NCBI GenBank assembly: GCA_017404145.1
Contig: JAFRCW010000019.1
Span: 1-64,000 of the forward strand
Direction: 5' to 3'
DNA from: Ruminococcus sp.
GTDB taxonomy: Bacteria; Bacillota; Clostridia; Oscillospirales; Acutalibacteraceae
DNA: 64,000 bases
Part shown: positions 27,500 to 34,971 of the stretch, one piece after another
Numbering within the stretch: the first letter of the stretch is position 1
Layout of the letters: each line of letters starts with the position of its first letter
Made by a program: the position numbers and the translations under genes
Notes under the pieces: model-generated
What the model saw: the letters and a program-made list of their open reading frames with translations, nothing else
What the model was told of the DNA's origin: nothing
Database searches by the model: none

Positions 27500-27527
27500 A
27501 TTATAGCTATCCGCGAATAAATGTAAA
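27500..27527 (-). promoter_or_regulatory. Toxin promoter
   Basis: On the minus strand: TTTACA, 16 bp, TATAAT, giving an mRNA of about 220 nt with a leader of about 88 nt. It is weaker than the facing antitoxin promoter, as expected for a silenced toxin. Confidence 0.7.
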
Positions 27528-27564
27528 TAATTGCAACAGAATCGTAAATATGTACTACAAAAAA

Positions 27565-27589
27565 GTAACCGCCGAATTTCGGCGGTTTT
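27565..27589 (-). terminator. clc terminator
   Basis: ACCGCCGAA and TTCGGCGGT form a stem just after the CLC stop codon; on the minus strand it is followed by TTACTTTTTT. Confidence 0.75.
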
Positions 27590-27594
27590 GCTGT

Positions 27595-28860
27595 TTATTG
27601 TGCGTTTTTGTTGATGAATCTTGCTCTGCGCTTCGAGTACATAATTTTCTGTCCCGAGTAGAGGCTGTAGTAGCCCGAGAGCATATAGCTGATCGCGACG
27701 GACACGCCGAAGAAGATGATGCCTGCGCCGCCGAAAAGCTCCACCGACAGCGCCAGCGACGCGATCGGACAGTTGACGACTGCGCAGAACAGCGATACCA
27801 ATCCCGCCGCCGCGGCAAACTGCGGGGGAAGTCCGATCAGCGAGCCGACAACCACGCCGAAGGTTGCGCCGATGAAAAAGGTGGGGATGATCTCGCCGCC
27901 CTTGTAACCAAAGCCGATCGTCAGCGCGGTAAAGATAATTTTCAGCGCAAAGTCATACGGCAGCGCTTCTCCCGATTCGATCGCCGAGAAGATGACCAAA
28001 CCGCCCGTGCCGGAGTACCGCGTACCGACCAGCAGCGTCAACAGAGCGATGGCGGTGCCGCCGACTGCGACACGCAGGTATTCATTCTTGAAATATTTTG
28101 CCGCCAGTTTATGGGTCCACTTCAAAGCAAGACAGAACACGATGCTGACCAAAGCGCACCCGACGCCCAGCACAGCGATCAACAGGAAGTTGACCAGTGT
28201 CATCGCGGGGATTTCCGTCAGGATAAAGTTCATCGGAGAAAGCCCCAGCAGATAGGTGATACCGAACGCCGAGAGAGAAGACACCAGACAGGGTACAAAC
28301 GCCGAATAGTAGATAATGCCGACCGAGATGACCTCCATCGCGAACAGCGCGGCGGTCAGCGGCGTGCCGAAGAGCGCACAGAACAGTCCGCTCATCCCGC
28401 ACATTACCGCGATGGGCATTTCCTTTTCATTGAGCTTTACGGTTCTGCCGATGAAGCTGCCGATACAGCCGCCCAGCTGAAGCGCGGCTCCCTCTCTGCC
28501 CGCCGAGCCGCCGAACAGGTGGGTGATCACGGTAGAGAGAAAAATCACCGGAGCGAGCAAAATCGGGATTTTTTCATCGGTACGCACCGAACTGATGATC
28601 AGGTTGGTGTCCGCATGTCCCGACAGCTTGGTGACCCGATAGAGGAACGCGATGATCATACCGCCCAAAGGGAGCAGATAGACAAGAAAAGAGTGTTCCA
28701 TCCGAAAAGCGGTGACATAGTCGATCGCGTAGCGGAACGCCGTACCGATCCCGCCGCCGATAACGCCGGTAACAGCGGCGATCAGCACCCATTTGAAAAA
28801 CGAAAGAATATATTGAGAAGTTCTTTTGGAATCGTGTTTGACAACGGATTTGATGTCCAT
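27595..28860 (-). CDS. CLC-family chloride/fluoride transporter
   Basis: The protein has 421 residues from ATG 28860 (AAGGTGA 8 bases upstream; the in-frame GTG 28872 is part of that site). It has about ten hydrophobic helices. The CLC landmarks are GSAGREGAALQLGG and GYKGGEIIPTFFIGATFG. The usual GSGIP selectivity loop is not seen; the equivalent region reads GHADTNLIISS, which recalls the CLC-F fluoride/proton antiporter branch. No fluoride riboswitch is visible upstream, so whether it moves chloride or fluoride is open. Confidence 0.85.
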   Translation of the reverse strand: MDIKSVVKHDSKRTSQYILSFFKWVLIAAVTGVIGGGIGTAFRYAIDYVTAFRMEHSFLVYLLPLGGMIIAFLYRVTKLSGHADTNLIISSVRTDEKIPILLAPVIFLSTVITHLFGGSAGREGAALQLGGCIGSFIGRTVKLNEKEMPIAVMCGMSGLFCALFGTPLTAALFAMEVISVGIIYYSAFVPCLVSSLSAFGITYLLGLSPMNFILTEIPAMTLVNFLLIAVLGVGCALVSIVFCLALKWTHKLAAKYFKNEYLRVAVGGTAIALLTLLVGTRYSGTGGLVIFSAIESGEALPYDFALKIIFTALTIGFGYKGGEIIPTFFIGATFGVVVGSLIGLPPQFAAAAGLVSLFCAVVNCPIASLALSVELFGGAGIIFFGVSVAISYMLSGYYSLYSGQKIMYSKRRARFINKNAQ

Positions 28861-28896
28861 GTAATAATTCACCTTAAATCAAAGAATCACAGAGAA

Positions 28897-28925
28897 ATTA
28901 TACATCAAAAAGGACTTATAAGCAA
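28897..28925 (-). promoter_or_regulatory. clc promoter
   Basis: On the minus strand: TTGCTT, 17 bp, TATAAT, 37 bases before the ATG. It is back to back with the rightward promoter at 28947. Confidence 0.65.
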
Positions 28926-28946
28926 GTAAATTGTGCAATAATAGCA

Positions 28947-28975
28947 TTGAAATACCCCTTTGATTGTGGTATGAT
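28947..28975 (+). promoter_or_regulatory. Promoter of the zinc-ribbon membrane protein
   Basis: TTGAAA, 17 bp, TATGAT. The start site would fall at about 28982, so an ATG at 28987 would be leaderless and GTG 29017 is the likelier start. Confidence 0.7.
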
Positions 28976-29016
28976 AATCAGGTAAAATGGGAAATAATGC
29001 GGAAAGGAGCAAGACG

Positions 29017-29427
29017 GTGAGAAACTTCATTCAAAAGATCATGCAGTTTATGCAGGGTCGATACGGAAACGATAAACTGAATGTGTTTATCCTGATTATC
29101 GCGGGAACACTGTACTTTATCAATATCTTTGTCAGAAACGTCATTCTCATTGTCGTGATACTGCTCCTGATCGCGCTGGTGGTTTTCAGAACGCTGTCCA
29201 CCAATGTTACCAAACGGTTATATGAGAACCGGCGGTTTGAAGCGATCTACAAGGCGATCTTTGATTTCTTCAAACGCCAGTATATGAAGATCCGTGATTT
29301 CAAGACCCACCGCTATGTTCGCTGTCCCCACTGCAAGGCGCAGCTGAGATTAAAAAAGCGTACGGGTATCCAGCATATCCACTGCCCGCGGTGTGACAGA
29401 GACTTTAAGAAAAATATACTTTTTTGA
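29017..29427 (+). CDS. Hypothetical two-TM zinc-ribbon protein
   Basis: The protein has 136 residues from GTG 29017, with AAGGAG 7 bases upstream. A short amphipathic start is followed by two close hydrophobic helices (about 22-60), a basic linker rich in Arg/Lys/Phe, and one zinc ribbon (CPHC ... CPRC) at the C-terminus. The cytoplasmic zinc ribbon on a membrane anchor suggests binding to a nucleic acid or protein partner at the membrane. No family name is available. Confidence 0.78.
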   Translation: MRNFIQKIMQFMQGRYGNDKLNVFILIIAGTLYFINIFVRNVILIVVILLLIALVVFRTLSTNVTKRLYENRRFEAIYKAIFDFFKRQYMKIRDFKTHRYVRCPHCKAQLRLKKRTGIQHIHCPRCDRDFKKNILF

Positions 29428-29429
29428 TC

Positions 29430-29555
29430 GTCATTCTGAGGGGCTTCAGCCCCGTGAGAATCCCCTTCTTCTTACTACTGTTTGTAAAGGGATTATCTAT
29501 TACATGGTATTAATGACAAGGGGATTGCCACAGCCCTAAAGGGCTTCGCAATGAC
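29430..29555. repeat. CATTGCGAGG-type palindromic repeat, copy 3
   Basis: This copy begins GTCATTCTGAGGGGCTTCAG and ends GGGCTTCGCAATGAC, so its two halves are in opposite order to the copy at 20828. GAGAATCCCC and GGGGATTGCC face each other. It fills the gap before the MBOAT gene. Confidence 0.85.
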
Positions 29556-29590
29556 AACTATTAAAAAACCGACGAAAGGAGGAAAGATTA

Positions 29591-30988
29591 ATGGTATTCT
29601 CATCACTGTTATTTTTGTTTATGTACCTGCCGGTCGTGCTGACGATCTATTATATCACGCCCAGACGCTGGCGCAATCTCTTCCTCTTTATCGCGAACTT
29701 GGTGTTCTACGGCTGGGGAGAACCGGTCTATGTTACCCTGATGATCTTCTCCACCGTTGTCGACTATACCTGCGGCAGATTCATCGCCAAATACCGCCAC
29801 AAAAACGACAAAAAAGCAAAAGGTTTCTTAGTTGCGTCTGTTGTGATCAACCTCTCGCTCTTAGGGTTCTTCAAATACGCGGGATTTCTCACTTCCACCC
29901 TCAACTATCTGCCTTTCCTCAATATCCCGACCTTTAAGGTGCCGCTGCCGATCGGTATCAGCTTCTACACCTTCCAGACGATGTCCTATTCTATCGACGT
30001 CTACCGCGGCGACGCGCCGATGCAGAAGAATATTATCACCTTCGGCACCTATGTGTCGCTGTTCCCTCAGCTGATCGCGGGACCGATCGTCCGCTACAAG
30101 GATGTCGCCTATCAGCTTGATCACAGAAAAGAAACCCTCGACGACTTTACCAAGGGCGTGATGATATTCTGTATCGGTCTGGGCAAGAAAGTCCTGATCG
30201 CCAACCAGATGGGCGCTCTCTGGGACGCGATCCGCGAGTCGGGAGAGGTCAACGGCTGGCTCGGTTCATGGGTCGGCATCATCGCCTACACCTTCCAGAT
30301 CTATTTCGACTTCTCGGGTTATTCCGATATGGCGTGCGGTCTGGGCAATATGCTCGGCTTTGAGTTCTTAAAGAACTTCAACTATCCTTATATCAGTAAG
30401 AGCATTACCGAATTCTGGAGACGCTGGCATATCTCCCTCGGTACGTGGTTTCGCGAATATGTCTATATCCCCTTGGGCGGCAACCGCAAGGGTACCGGCA
30501 GACAGATCCTCAATCTCTTGATCGTATGGTTTTTGACCGGTTTCTGGCACGGCGCGGATTTCAACTTCATTTTCTGGGGCTTGTACTTCGGACTGCTGCT
30601 GATCATCGAGAAGTTTGTCCTCAAGAAGTGGCTCGATAAGGCGCCTGCCTTTGTATCGCATATCTACTCGCTGTTCTTCATCGTGATCGGCTGGGTGCTG
30701 TTCTACTTCTCCGATCTGACCCAGCTGTGGAACTATCTTGTCTCGATGTTCAGCTTCGGCTCCGGCGTGATCGGCGAGAGCGCTGCGGCGTCTGCTTTAT
30801 CCTATCTGCCGATGCTGATCGTGGCGGGGATTGCTTCCACACCGCTTGCTTCTAAGCTCTACGAAAAGATCAAGACCGCCAAATTCATCTGGATTCCCCA
30901 GACGCTCTACTGCCTTGGTGTATTAGCGATATGTACCGCGCTTTTGGTATCCCAGAGCTATAACCCGTTCCTGTATTTCAGATTCTGA
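29591..30988 (+). CDS. MBOAT-family O-acyltransferase (AlgI/DltB-like)
   Basis: The protein has 465 residues with about ten membrane helices. The conserved WRRWHISLGTWFREYVYIPL (His280) and FWHGADFNFIFWG (catalytic His320) are the MBOAT signatures. It takes acyl, usually acetyl, groups across the membrane for transfer to a surface polysaccharide. The DHHW protein gene downstream is the expected extracytoplasmic partner, as AlgI is with AlgJ/AlgX. AAAGGAGG precedes ATG 29591. Confidence 0.95.
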   Translation: MVFSSLLFLFMYLPVVLTIYYITPRRWRNLFLFIANLVFYGWGEPVYVTLMIFSTVVDYTCGRFIAKYRHKNDKKAKGFLVASVVINLSLLGFFKYAGFLTSTLNYLPFLNIPTFKVPLPIGISFYTFQTMSYSIDVYRGDAPMQKNIITFGTYVSLFPQLIAGPIVRYKDVAYQLDHRKETLDDFTKGVMIFCIGLGKKVLIANQMGALWDAIRESGEVNGWLGSWVGIIAYTFQIYFDFSGYSDMACGLGNMLGFEFLKNFNYPYISKSITEFWRRWHISLGTWFREYVYIPLGGNRKGTGRQILNLLIVWFLTGFWHGADFNFIFWGLYFGLLLIIEKFVLKKWLDKAPAFVSHIYSLFFIVIGWVLFYFSDLTQLWNYLVSMFSFGSGVIGESAAASALSYLPMLIVAGIASTPLASKLYEKIKTAKFIWIPQTLYCLGVLAICTALLVSQSYNPFLYFRF

Positions 30989-31026
30989 TTTGTTTACTGC
31001 CACGCGAGGGGTGCAAAACAGTAATC

Positions 31027-31240
31027 TGTAGGGCGAGGGCTTGCTCCCGCCGAGAGACTTCTGTCAGATCGACACCGATTGCAAAGCATATTTAACGTTT
31101 GTTTTGCTTCGCGTGAAAACATTTCGATAATAACAACGTTTCGGCAAGTCGAGGGCGCCTTGCCCTACGGTGGATGTACTTTGCTGCCGAACACGATATC
31201 TGTAACCGGCGTTTCGGCGGGAGCAAGCCCCCGCCCTACA
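31027..31240. repeat. TGTAGGGCGGGGGCTTGCTC-type inverted repeat
   Basis: The left arm (TGTAGGGCGAGGGCTTGCTC...) and right arm (reverse complement TGTAGGGCGGGGGCTTGCTC...) pair over about 29 bases with one or two mismatches. Inside is a shorter related pair (GAGGGCGCCTTGCCCTAC). Nothing coding is seen in the 30989-31383 gap; the flanks up to 31383 carry only the leader of the next gene. Confidence 0.8.
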
Positions 31241-31383
31241 ACATAACCCAAACAACTTCTCGGCATTTGTTATTCTGAAAAAAACGACGATGTTATCCCT
31301 CTCTCAGTCATCGGTAAAGAGTTGCCGTTGACAGCTTCCTCTTCAGAGGGAGTCTGGATAATCCTAACGAAAGGAGCTGTAAA

Positions 31384-32520
31384 ATGAAAAAATCCAAACT
31401 CAGACTGATACCGATGTTTGTCTTTCTGGTATTCGTCTTTTCGCTGACGGCGATGTTTTTCATCCTGCCGAAAAAAGAATACAGCTCCTCTGAGAAGCGT
31501 TATCTCCAGCAGGCGCCCGCGTTTTCCTTTGAAGATCTGTTCTCGGGAAAGTTCGGCGACGAGTTCGAGACTTTCCTCTCCGACCAGTTCGGCTTCAGAA
31601 ATTTCTGGGTAGGTTTGTCATCCTACTATCAGCTTGCGATCGGCAACAACGGTTCGACCGGTATCTACTTCGGCAAGAACGACTATCTACTCAACGACCC
31701 CTGCGGCGACGGCAGACTTACGACCAACACCGAGGTGATCGCGGAATTTGCGGCAAAGCACCCCGATATCCCGACCACCGTGCTGATCGCGCCGTCTACA
31801 GGCTATGTCTGTCCTGATGTATTGCCCGCCGTGCATAAAGAGTACAAGGACGACGCGTATTTTGAAATGTTCCGGGAAAAGCTCACTTCCGTTGACTTTG
31901 TCGACGTCAGAGAGCGCTTTCAGAACGAATATGAAAACGGTCATCAGATTTATTATAAAACCGACCACCACTGGACAAGCTACGGCGCGTATACCGCTTA
32001 TCAAGAGCTTGCCGCTGCGATGGGCTTTACCGCAAACTCACAGGACGCTTATGAAAAAACGTCTTATCCCGGTTTCTACGGCACGACCTATTCTTCTTCT
32101 TCGTTCTGGCTCAACCCGCCCGACGATATCGAGGTGTGGGAGAACCACGCCCACGACGGCAAGATAAAGGTGACCGTTACCGAGGGCGCCGATGTGACCG
32201 AGAACGACGATCTGTTCTTCTACTCCCATCTGGAAGAGGACGACAAATATCCCGTGTTCCTCGACGGCAACCACGCCTATGAAACGATCGAGAACACTGC
32301 CGCCTCGTCCGATGAAAAGCTCTTGGTCATCAAGGACAGTTTCGCTCATTCTCTGGTGCCGTTTTTGTCCGATCATTACGCGTCGATCACGATGATCGAT
32401 ATGCGGTATTACAAACAAAATGTCAGCCAGCTGATCGAGCAGGAGGGCTTTGACCGCATCCTCTTTATCTATTCGGTGGACAATCTCTCCTCCGACACCG
32501 ACCTTGTATGGTTGGAGTAA
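31384..32520 (+). CDS. DHHW-family extracytoplasmic acyltransferase/SGNH-like protein
   Basis: The protein has 378 residues. An N-terminal membrane anchor or uncleaved signal (about 6-28) precedes an exported SGNH-like domain of the AlgX/AlgJ kind. TDHHWTSYGAY gives Asp194-His195-His196-Trp197, and KDSFAHSL provides the probable nucleophile Ser319. It likely completes transfer of the acyl group supplied by the MBOAT protein onto a cell-surface glycan. AAAGGAG precedes ATG 31384. A strong terminator follows, so the pair may form one unit despite the 395-base gap. Confidence 0.88.
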   Translation: MKKSKLRLIPMFVFLVFVFSLTAMFFILPKKEYSSSEKRYLQQAPAFSFEDLFSGKFGDEFETFLSDQFGFRNFWVGLSSYYQLAIGNNGSTGIYFGKNDYLLNDPCGDGRLTTNTEVIAEFAAKHPDIPTTVLIAPSTGYVCPDVLPAVHKEYKDDAYFEMFREKLTSVDFVDVRERFQNEYENGHQIYYKTDHHWTSYGAYTAYQELAAAMGFTANSQDAYEKTSYPGFYGTTYSSSSFWLNPPDDIEVWENHAHDGKIKVTVTEGADVTENDDLFFYSHLEEDDKYPVFLDGNHAYETIENTAASSDEKLLVIKDSFAHSLVPFLSDHYASITMIDMRYYKQNVSQLIEQEGFDRILFIYSVDNLSSDTDLVWLE

Positions 32521-32534
32521 TCCGAATAAAAAAC

Positions 32535-32563
32535 GAATCCTCCCCGCTCGGGGAGGATTTTTA
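32535..32563 (+). terminator. Terminator after the DHHW gene
   Basis: AATCCTCCCC and GGGGAGGATT form a 10-bp stem with a 4-base loop and a following TTTT. Confidence 0.92.
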
Positions 32564-32575
32564 CATTACAATATA

Positions 32576-32610
32576 GTCATTGCGAGGGCTTTAGCCCGTG
32601 GCAATCTCAA
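32576..32610. repeat. CATTGCGAGG-type repeat, half copy
   Basis: GTCATTGCGAGGGCTTTAGC followed by CCGTGGCAATC: one half-unit only, itself a small hairpin. It lies at the 3' end of the convergent NUDIX gene. Confidence 0.75.
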
Positions 32611-32619
32611 CCGATTTGA

Positions 32620-33312
32620 TTATTTCAGCAAATGCAGGTTTTCCTTTGCCTTCCGGATCACGCGCAGGTCGTTGTCGTAGGTACAGCGGTGATGCGCTTC
32701 AAAGAGGTCTACCCAGATAAAGGAGTCGATCTCCTCTTCCTGGATCGCGACCTTATTGGAGAAGGTCTGCGCCATAAAGAACACGACGCGCTTCTTGATC
32801 TTTCCGAACGGACAGTAATCGGCGACCTCCCGGAAAGAATCGATGATCTCTACGTCAAGACCGGTTTCTTCCTTGATCTCTCTGACAGCGGTCTCCTGTT
32901 CGCTTTCGCCCTTTTCCACGTGACCCTTGGGGAAGGAATAGTTCCTGCCGTTATGGTTTCTGACGAGCAGGGTCAGATAGCTTTTCTCCGACGCTTTGTA
33001 GATGATGATAGCGCCGCAGCTTTTTTCATACAGACAGCTGATAGATACCAGTTCAACGTTTCTCAGTTTTGAGATGCGGTCTCTGATCTCCGGCTCATAG
33101 TGGATCTCTCCCTCGGGCGCGACGATGAGCTTTTCGCCCGAGCCTTTAAAGACGGCAACGGCGATGACAACGCCGTAGAGAGAATCTTTGACGGGCTTCT
33201 TGGACAGGACATAGGCGGATTTTCCCATCACGCCTTCCGAATCCGCATAGCCGGAGTACAGACCCTCCGCCAGATTGCCGTAGATATTCACTCTGACTTT
33301 TTTCGCGAGCAT
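32620..33312 (-). CDS. NUDIX hydrolase with N-terminal pyrophosphatase-like domain
   Basis: The protein has 230 residues from ATG 33312 behind GGAGGTG. The C-terminal half has a complete Nudix box, G-x5-E-x7-REIKEETGL (130-152). The N-terminal 85 residues resemble the beta barrel of family I inorganic pyrophosphatase (KSAYVLSKKPVKDSLYGVVI and KLIVAPEGE), but the acidic catalytic cluster appears incomplete. A reasonable guess is a nucleoside-polyphosphate or diadenosine-polyphosphate hydrolase whose by-product site is vestigial. The substrate is unknown. Confidence 0.85.
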   Translation of the reverse strand: MLAKKVRVNIYGNLAEGLYSGYADSEGVMGKSAYVLSKKPVKDSLYGVVIAVAVFKGSGEKLIVAPEGEIHYEPEIRDRISKLRNVELVSISCLYEKSCGAIIIYKASEKSYLTLLVRNHNGRNYSFPKGHVEKGESEQETAVREIKEETGLDVEIIDSFREVADYCPFGKIKKRVVFFMAQTFSNKVAIQEEEIDSFIWVDLFEAHHRCTYDNDLRVIRKAKENLHLLK

Positions 33313-33331
33313 GCCGTTACACCTCCTTCTC

Positions 33332-33488
33332 ATACTAATCCTAAATAAAAACCTTTATCATCTATTGTGCTAAATTCCGCATAGCTTTGTTGGGCTCCTT
33401 GACAGGCGCCAGCCTGCCTGCGTCACCCGCCTCGCTCAGCGAAATTTATCACTAATACCTGATTAAATCTTTTTATTTGGATTAGTAT
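33332..33488. repeat. Long stop-codon-associated palindromic element, copy 2
   Basis: The ends ATACTAATCC and GGATTAGTAT are perfect inverted repeats. AATTCCGCATAGCTTTGTTG and CTCGCTCAGCGAAATT inside match the element at 6157-6416. It is 157 bp, lacking the central 100 bp of copy 1. Its right end again shares a base with the TTA (TAA stop) of the leftward gene. Confidence 0.8.
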
Positions 33489-34738
33489 TAAAAGATTGCT
33501 CTGAGCTTGGTTAAAGCGTCCTCGTTATTAGCTGAATAGATGTTGTTGACGAAGAGGACCTCGTCGATATCGTTATGCTGACAATAGTATTTGATAGATC
33601 CCGAGAAATATCGGTAGTCGATGATGTGTACTTCCTTGTAGTCCGCCGTGAGGTAGGAGACAAAGGAGTTAGCGGAGTTTTCTTTGACGACGACGATCTT
33701 TTTATCGCCGTCGATATCCTCGTTATGCTCGACAAAGAGCGGGCAGTCGCCCCAGAGGAATACGCCGTAGGCAAGTGTTCCCGATTCTTCCTCTTCATAG
33801 AAGATAGGGATCTCATACGGTTCTGAATCCATATCCTCTGTACGCTCGGCGTAGGTCTCATAGGGGAAGGTCCAGTAGTGCAGAGAGTCGGGATGCGCTG
33901 AGACGGTCTCGTCGGTATAACACAGCTCACCCTCAAAGCGGTCTATCACGTGTTCCTTACAGACCTTGAGGTCCAAGGTGCGCTGGTTGGTCTGTTCCGT
34001 AAAAGCGGTATATGCGTAGTAGCCGCCCAGCGCCGTCAGCTGATAGTCGGTGTTGAAGAAGATATAGTCCGCAGCGTGCTCGGAAAGCTTGTTATAGCAG
34101 TTGATGGGAACAACGTCCGAGGTATAGTTATGATAAATATAGTTGAGATAATCTGACTGAGAATTGGTCTGTACGCTGCCGGAGTCTAAAAGCCTCTGCG
34201 GTACGGCAAACTCGATATGCGAGGGGACCACCATATTATAGACGGTCAGCTCGGGAGCCTTCGCCTTGAACAGCGAGATCGTATCGGCGTAGGACTGCGC
34301 GTCGCTCTCGCCGCCTGTGAAGGTATCGAGCGCCATATTATTATAGATGTAAATGTCGGACATCTGCGTGGAGTAGTGTCCCTCTGTCTTTTTATCGTCC
34401 GCGATCTCGGGTTTGTTAAAGACCGAAGCGTAAGGGTAGGGATCAACCGGCTGGACAGGTACCGCTTCGTCGGGTGTTGCGACCGTCTCGGAGGGCTTGG
34501 TCATCGCTTGGACCGCCTTGACGATCAACACTACGATCAGGAAAACGACCAGCAGCAGCGCGAGTATGATACCCGCTCTTCTGAAGAAAAGCTGTTTCTT
34601 CTTCTTTTTCTTCATTTCTTCGATCTGCTTTTTGCTGTATCTTCGGCGGGGCGCTTGCTCTTCTTTTCTCTGCTGTTCTTCCTCGTAATCGTCACGGTAA
34701 TCGTCGTCAAACTGCCTGAGAAATTCTTCTCTGTCCAA
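33488..34738 (-). CDS. Degenerate DHHW/SGNH-like membrane-anchored protein
   Basis: The protein has 416 residues if read from TTG 34738, which has GGGGGTG 6 bases upstream; GTG 34747 is an alternative. It has an acidic and then Lys/Arg-rich cytoplasmic start, one membrane helix (about 54-77), and an exported domain that aligns by eye with the DHHW protein 1 kb away. The key residues are changed: TDHHW reads TDYQL and KDSF reads KENS, so the His and Ser of the catalytic set are missing. It is probably a non-catalytic partner or a polysaccharide-binding paralogue. Confidence 0.75.
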   Translation of the reverse strand: MDREEFLRQFDDDYRDDYEEEQQRKEEQAPRRRYSKKQIEEMKKKKKKQLFFRRAGIILALLLVVFLIVVLIVKAVQAMTKPSETVATPDEAVPVQPVDPYPYASVFNKPEIADDKKTEGHYSTQMSDIYIYNNMALDTFTGGESDAQSYADTISLFKAKAPELTVYNMVVPSHIEFAVPQRLLDSGSVQTNSQSDYLNYIYHNYTSDVVPINCYNKLSEHAADYIFFNTDYQLTALGGYYAYTAFTEQTNQRTLDLKVCKEHVIDRFEGELCYTDETVSAHPDSLHYWTFPYETYAERTEDMDSEPYEIPIFYEEEESGTLAYGVFLWGDCPLFVEHNEDIDGDKKIVVVKENSANSFVSYLTADYKEVHIIDYRYFSGSIKYYCQHNDIDEVLFVNNIYSANNEDALTKLRAIF

Positions 34739-34773
34739 AGCGCTCACCCCCTGACCGAACCAATATTTAAACA

Positions 34774-34802
34774 ATTATACTACAAAAACTGTTTTTATTC
34801 AA
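34774..34802 (-). promoter_or_regulatory. Promoter of the degenerate DHHW gene
   Basis: On the minus strand: TTGAAT, 17 bp, TATAAT, about 36 bases before TTG 34738. Confidence 0.7.
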
Positions 34803-34909
34803 CCGCTATTTACAAATTAATGGCAAAAATCTCTCAAATCTCTCAAAAAATGAGGAAAAACAAGAAAAAATCGCCTGATTATCCGAAAAAACAGGTTTTT
34901 CTTTTCATC

Positions 34910-34938
34910 TTGCATATCCGCACAAATTGTGTTAAAAT
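34910..34938 (+). promoter_or_regulatory. Promoter of the aminotransferase-trpS unit
   Basis: TTGCAT, 17 bp, TAAAAT, 33 bases before ATG 34972. Confidence 0.65.
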
Positions 34939-34971
34939 GTACTGGAAATCTGCAAAAAGGACTTGATCAAT

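Noticed and set aside
27289..28929. 546-codon plus-strand frame opposite the CLC gene
   Set aside because: It is rich in Arg, Asp, Gln and His with no motifs, no ribosome site, and runs through the toxin locus and the whole CLC gene. The minus-strand frame has clear CLC signatures.
28861..28985. Fluoride riboswitch before the CLC gene
   Set aside because: The leader is only about 30 nt after the predicted start site and lacks the crcB motif bases.
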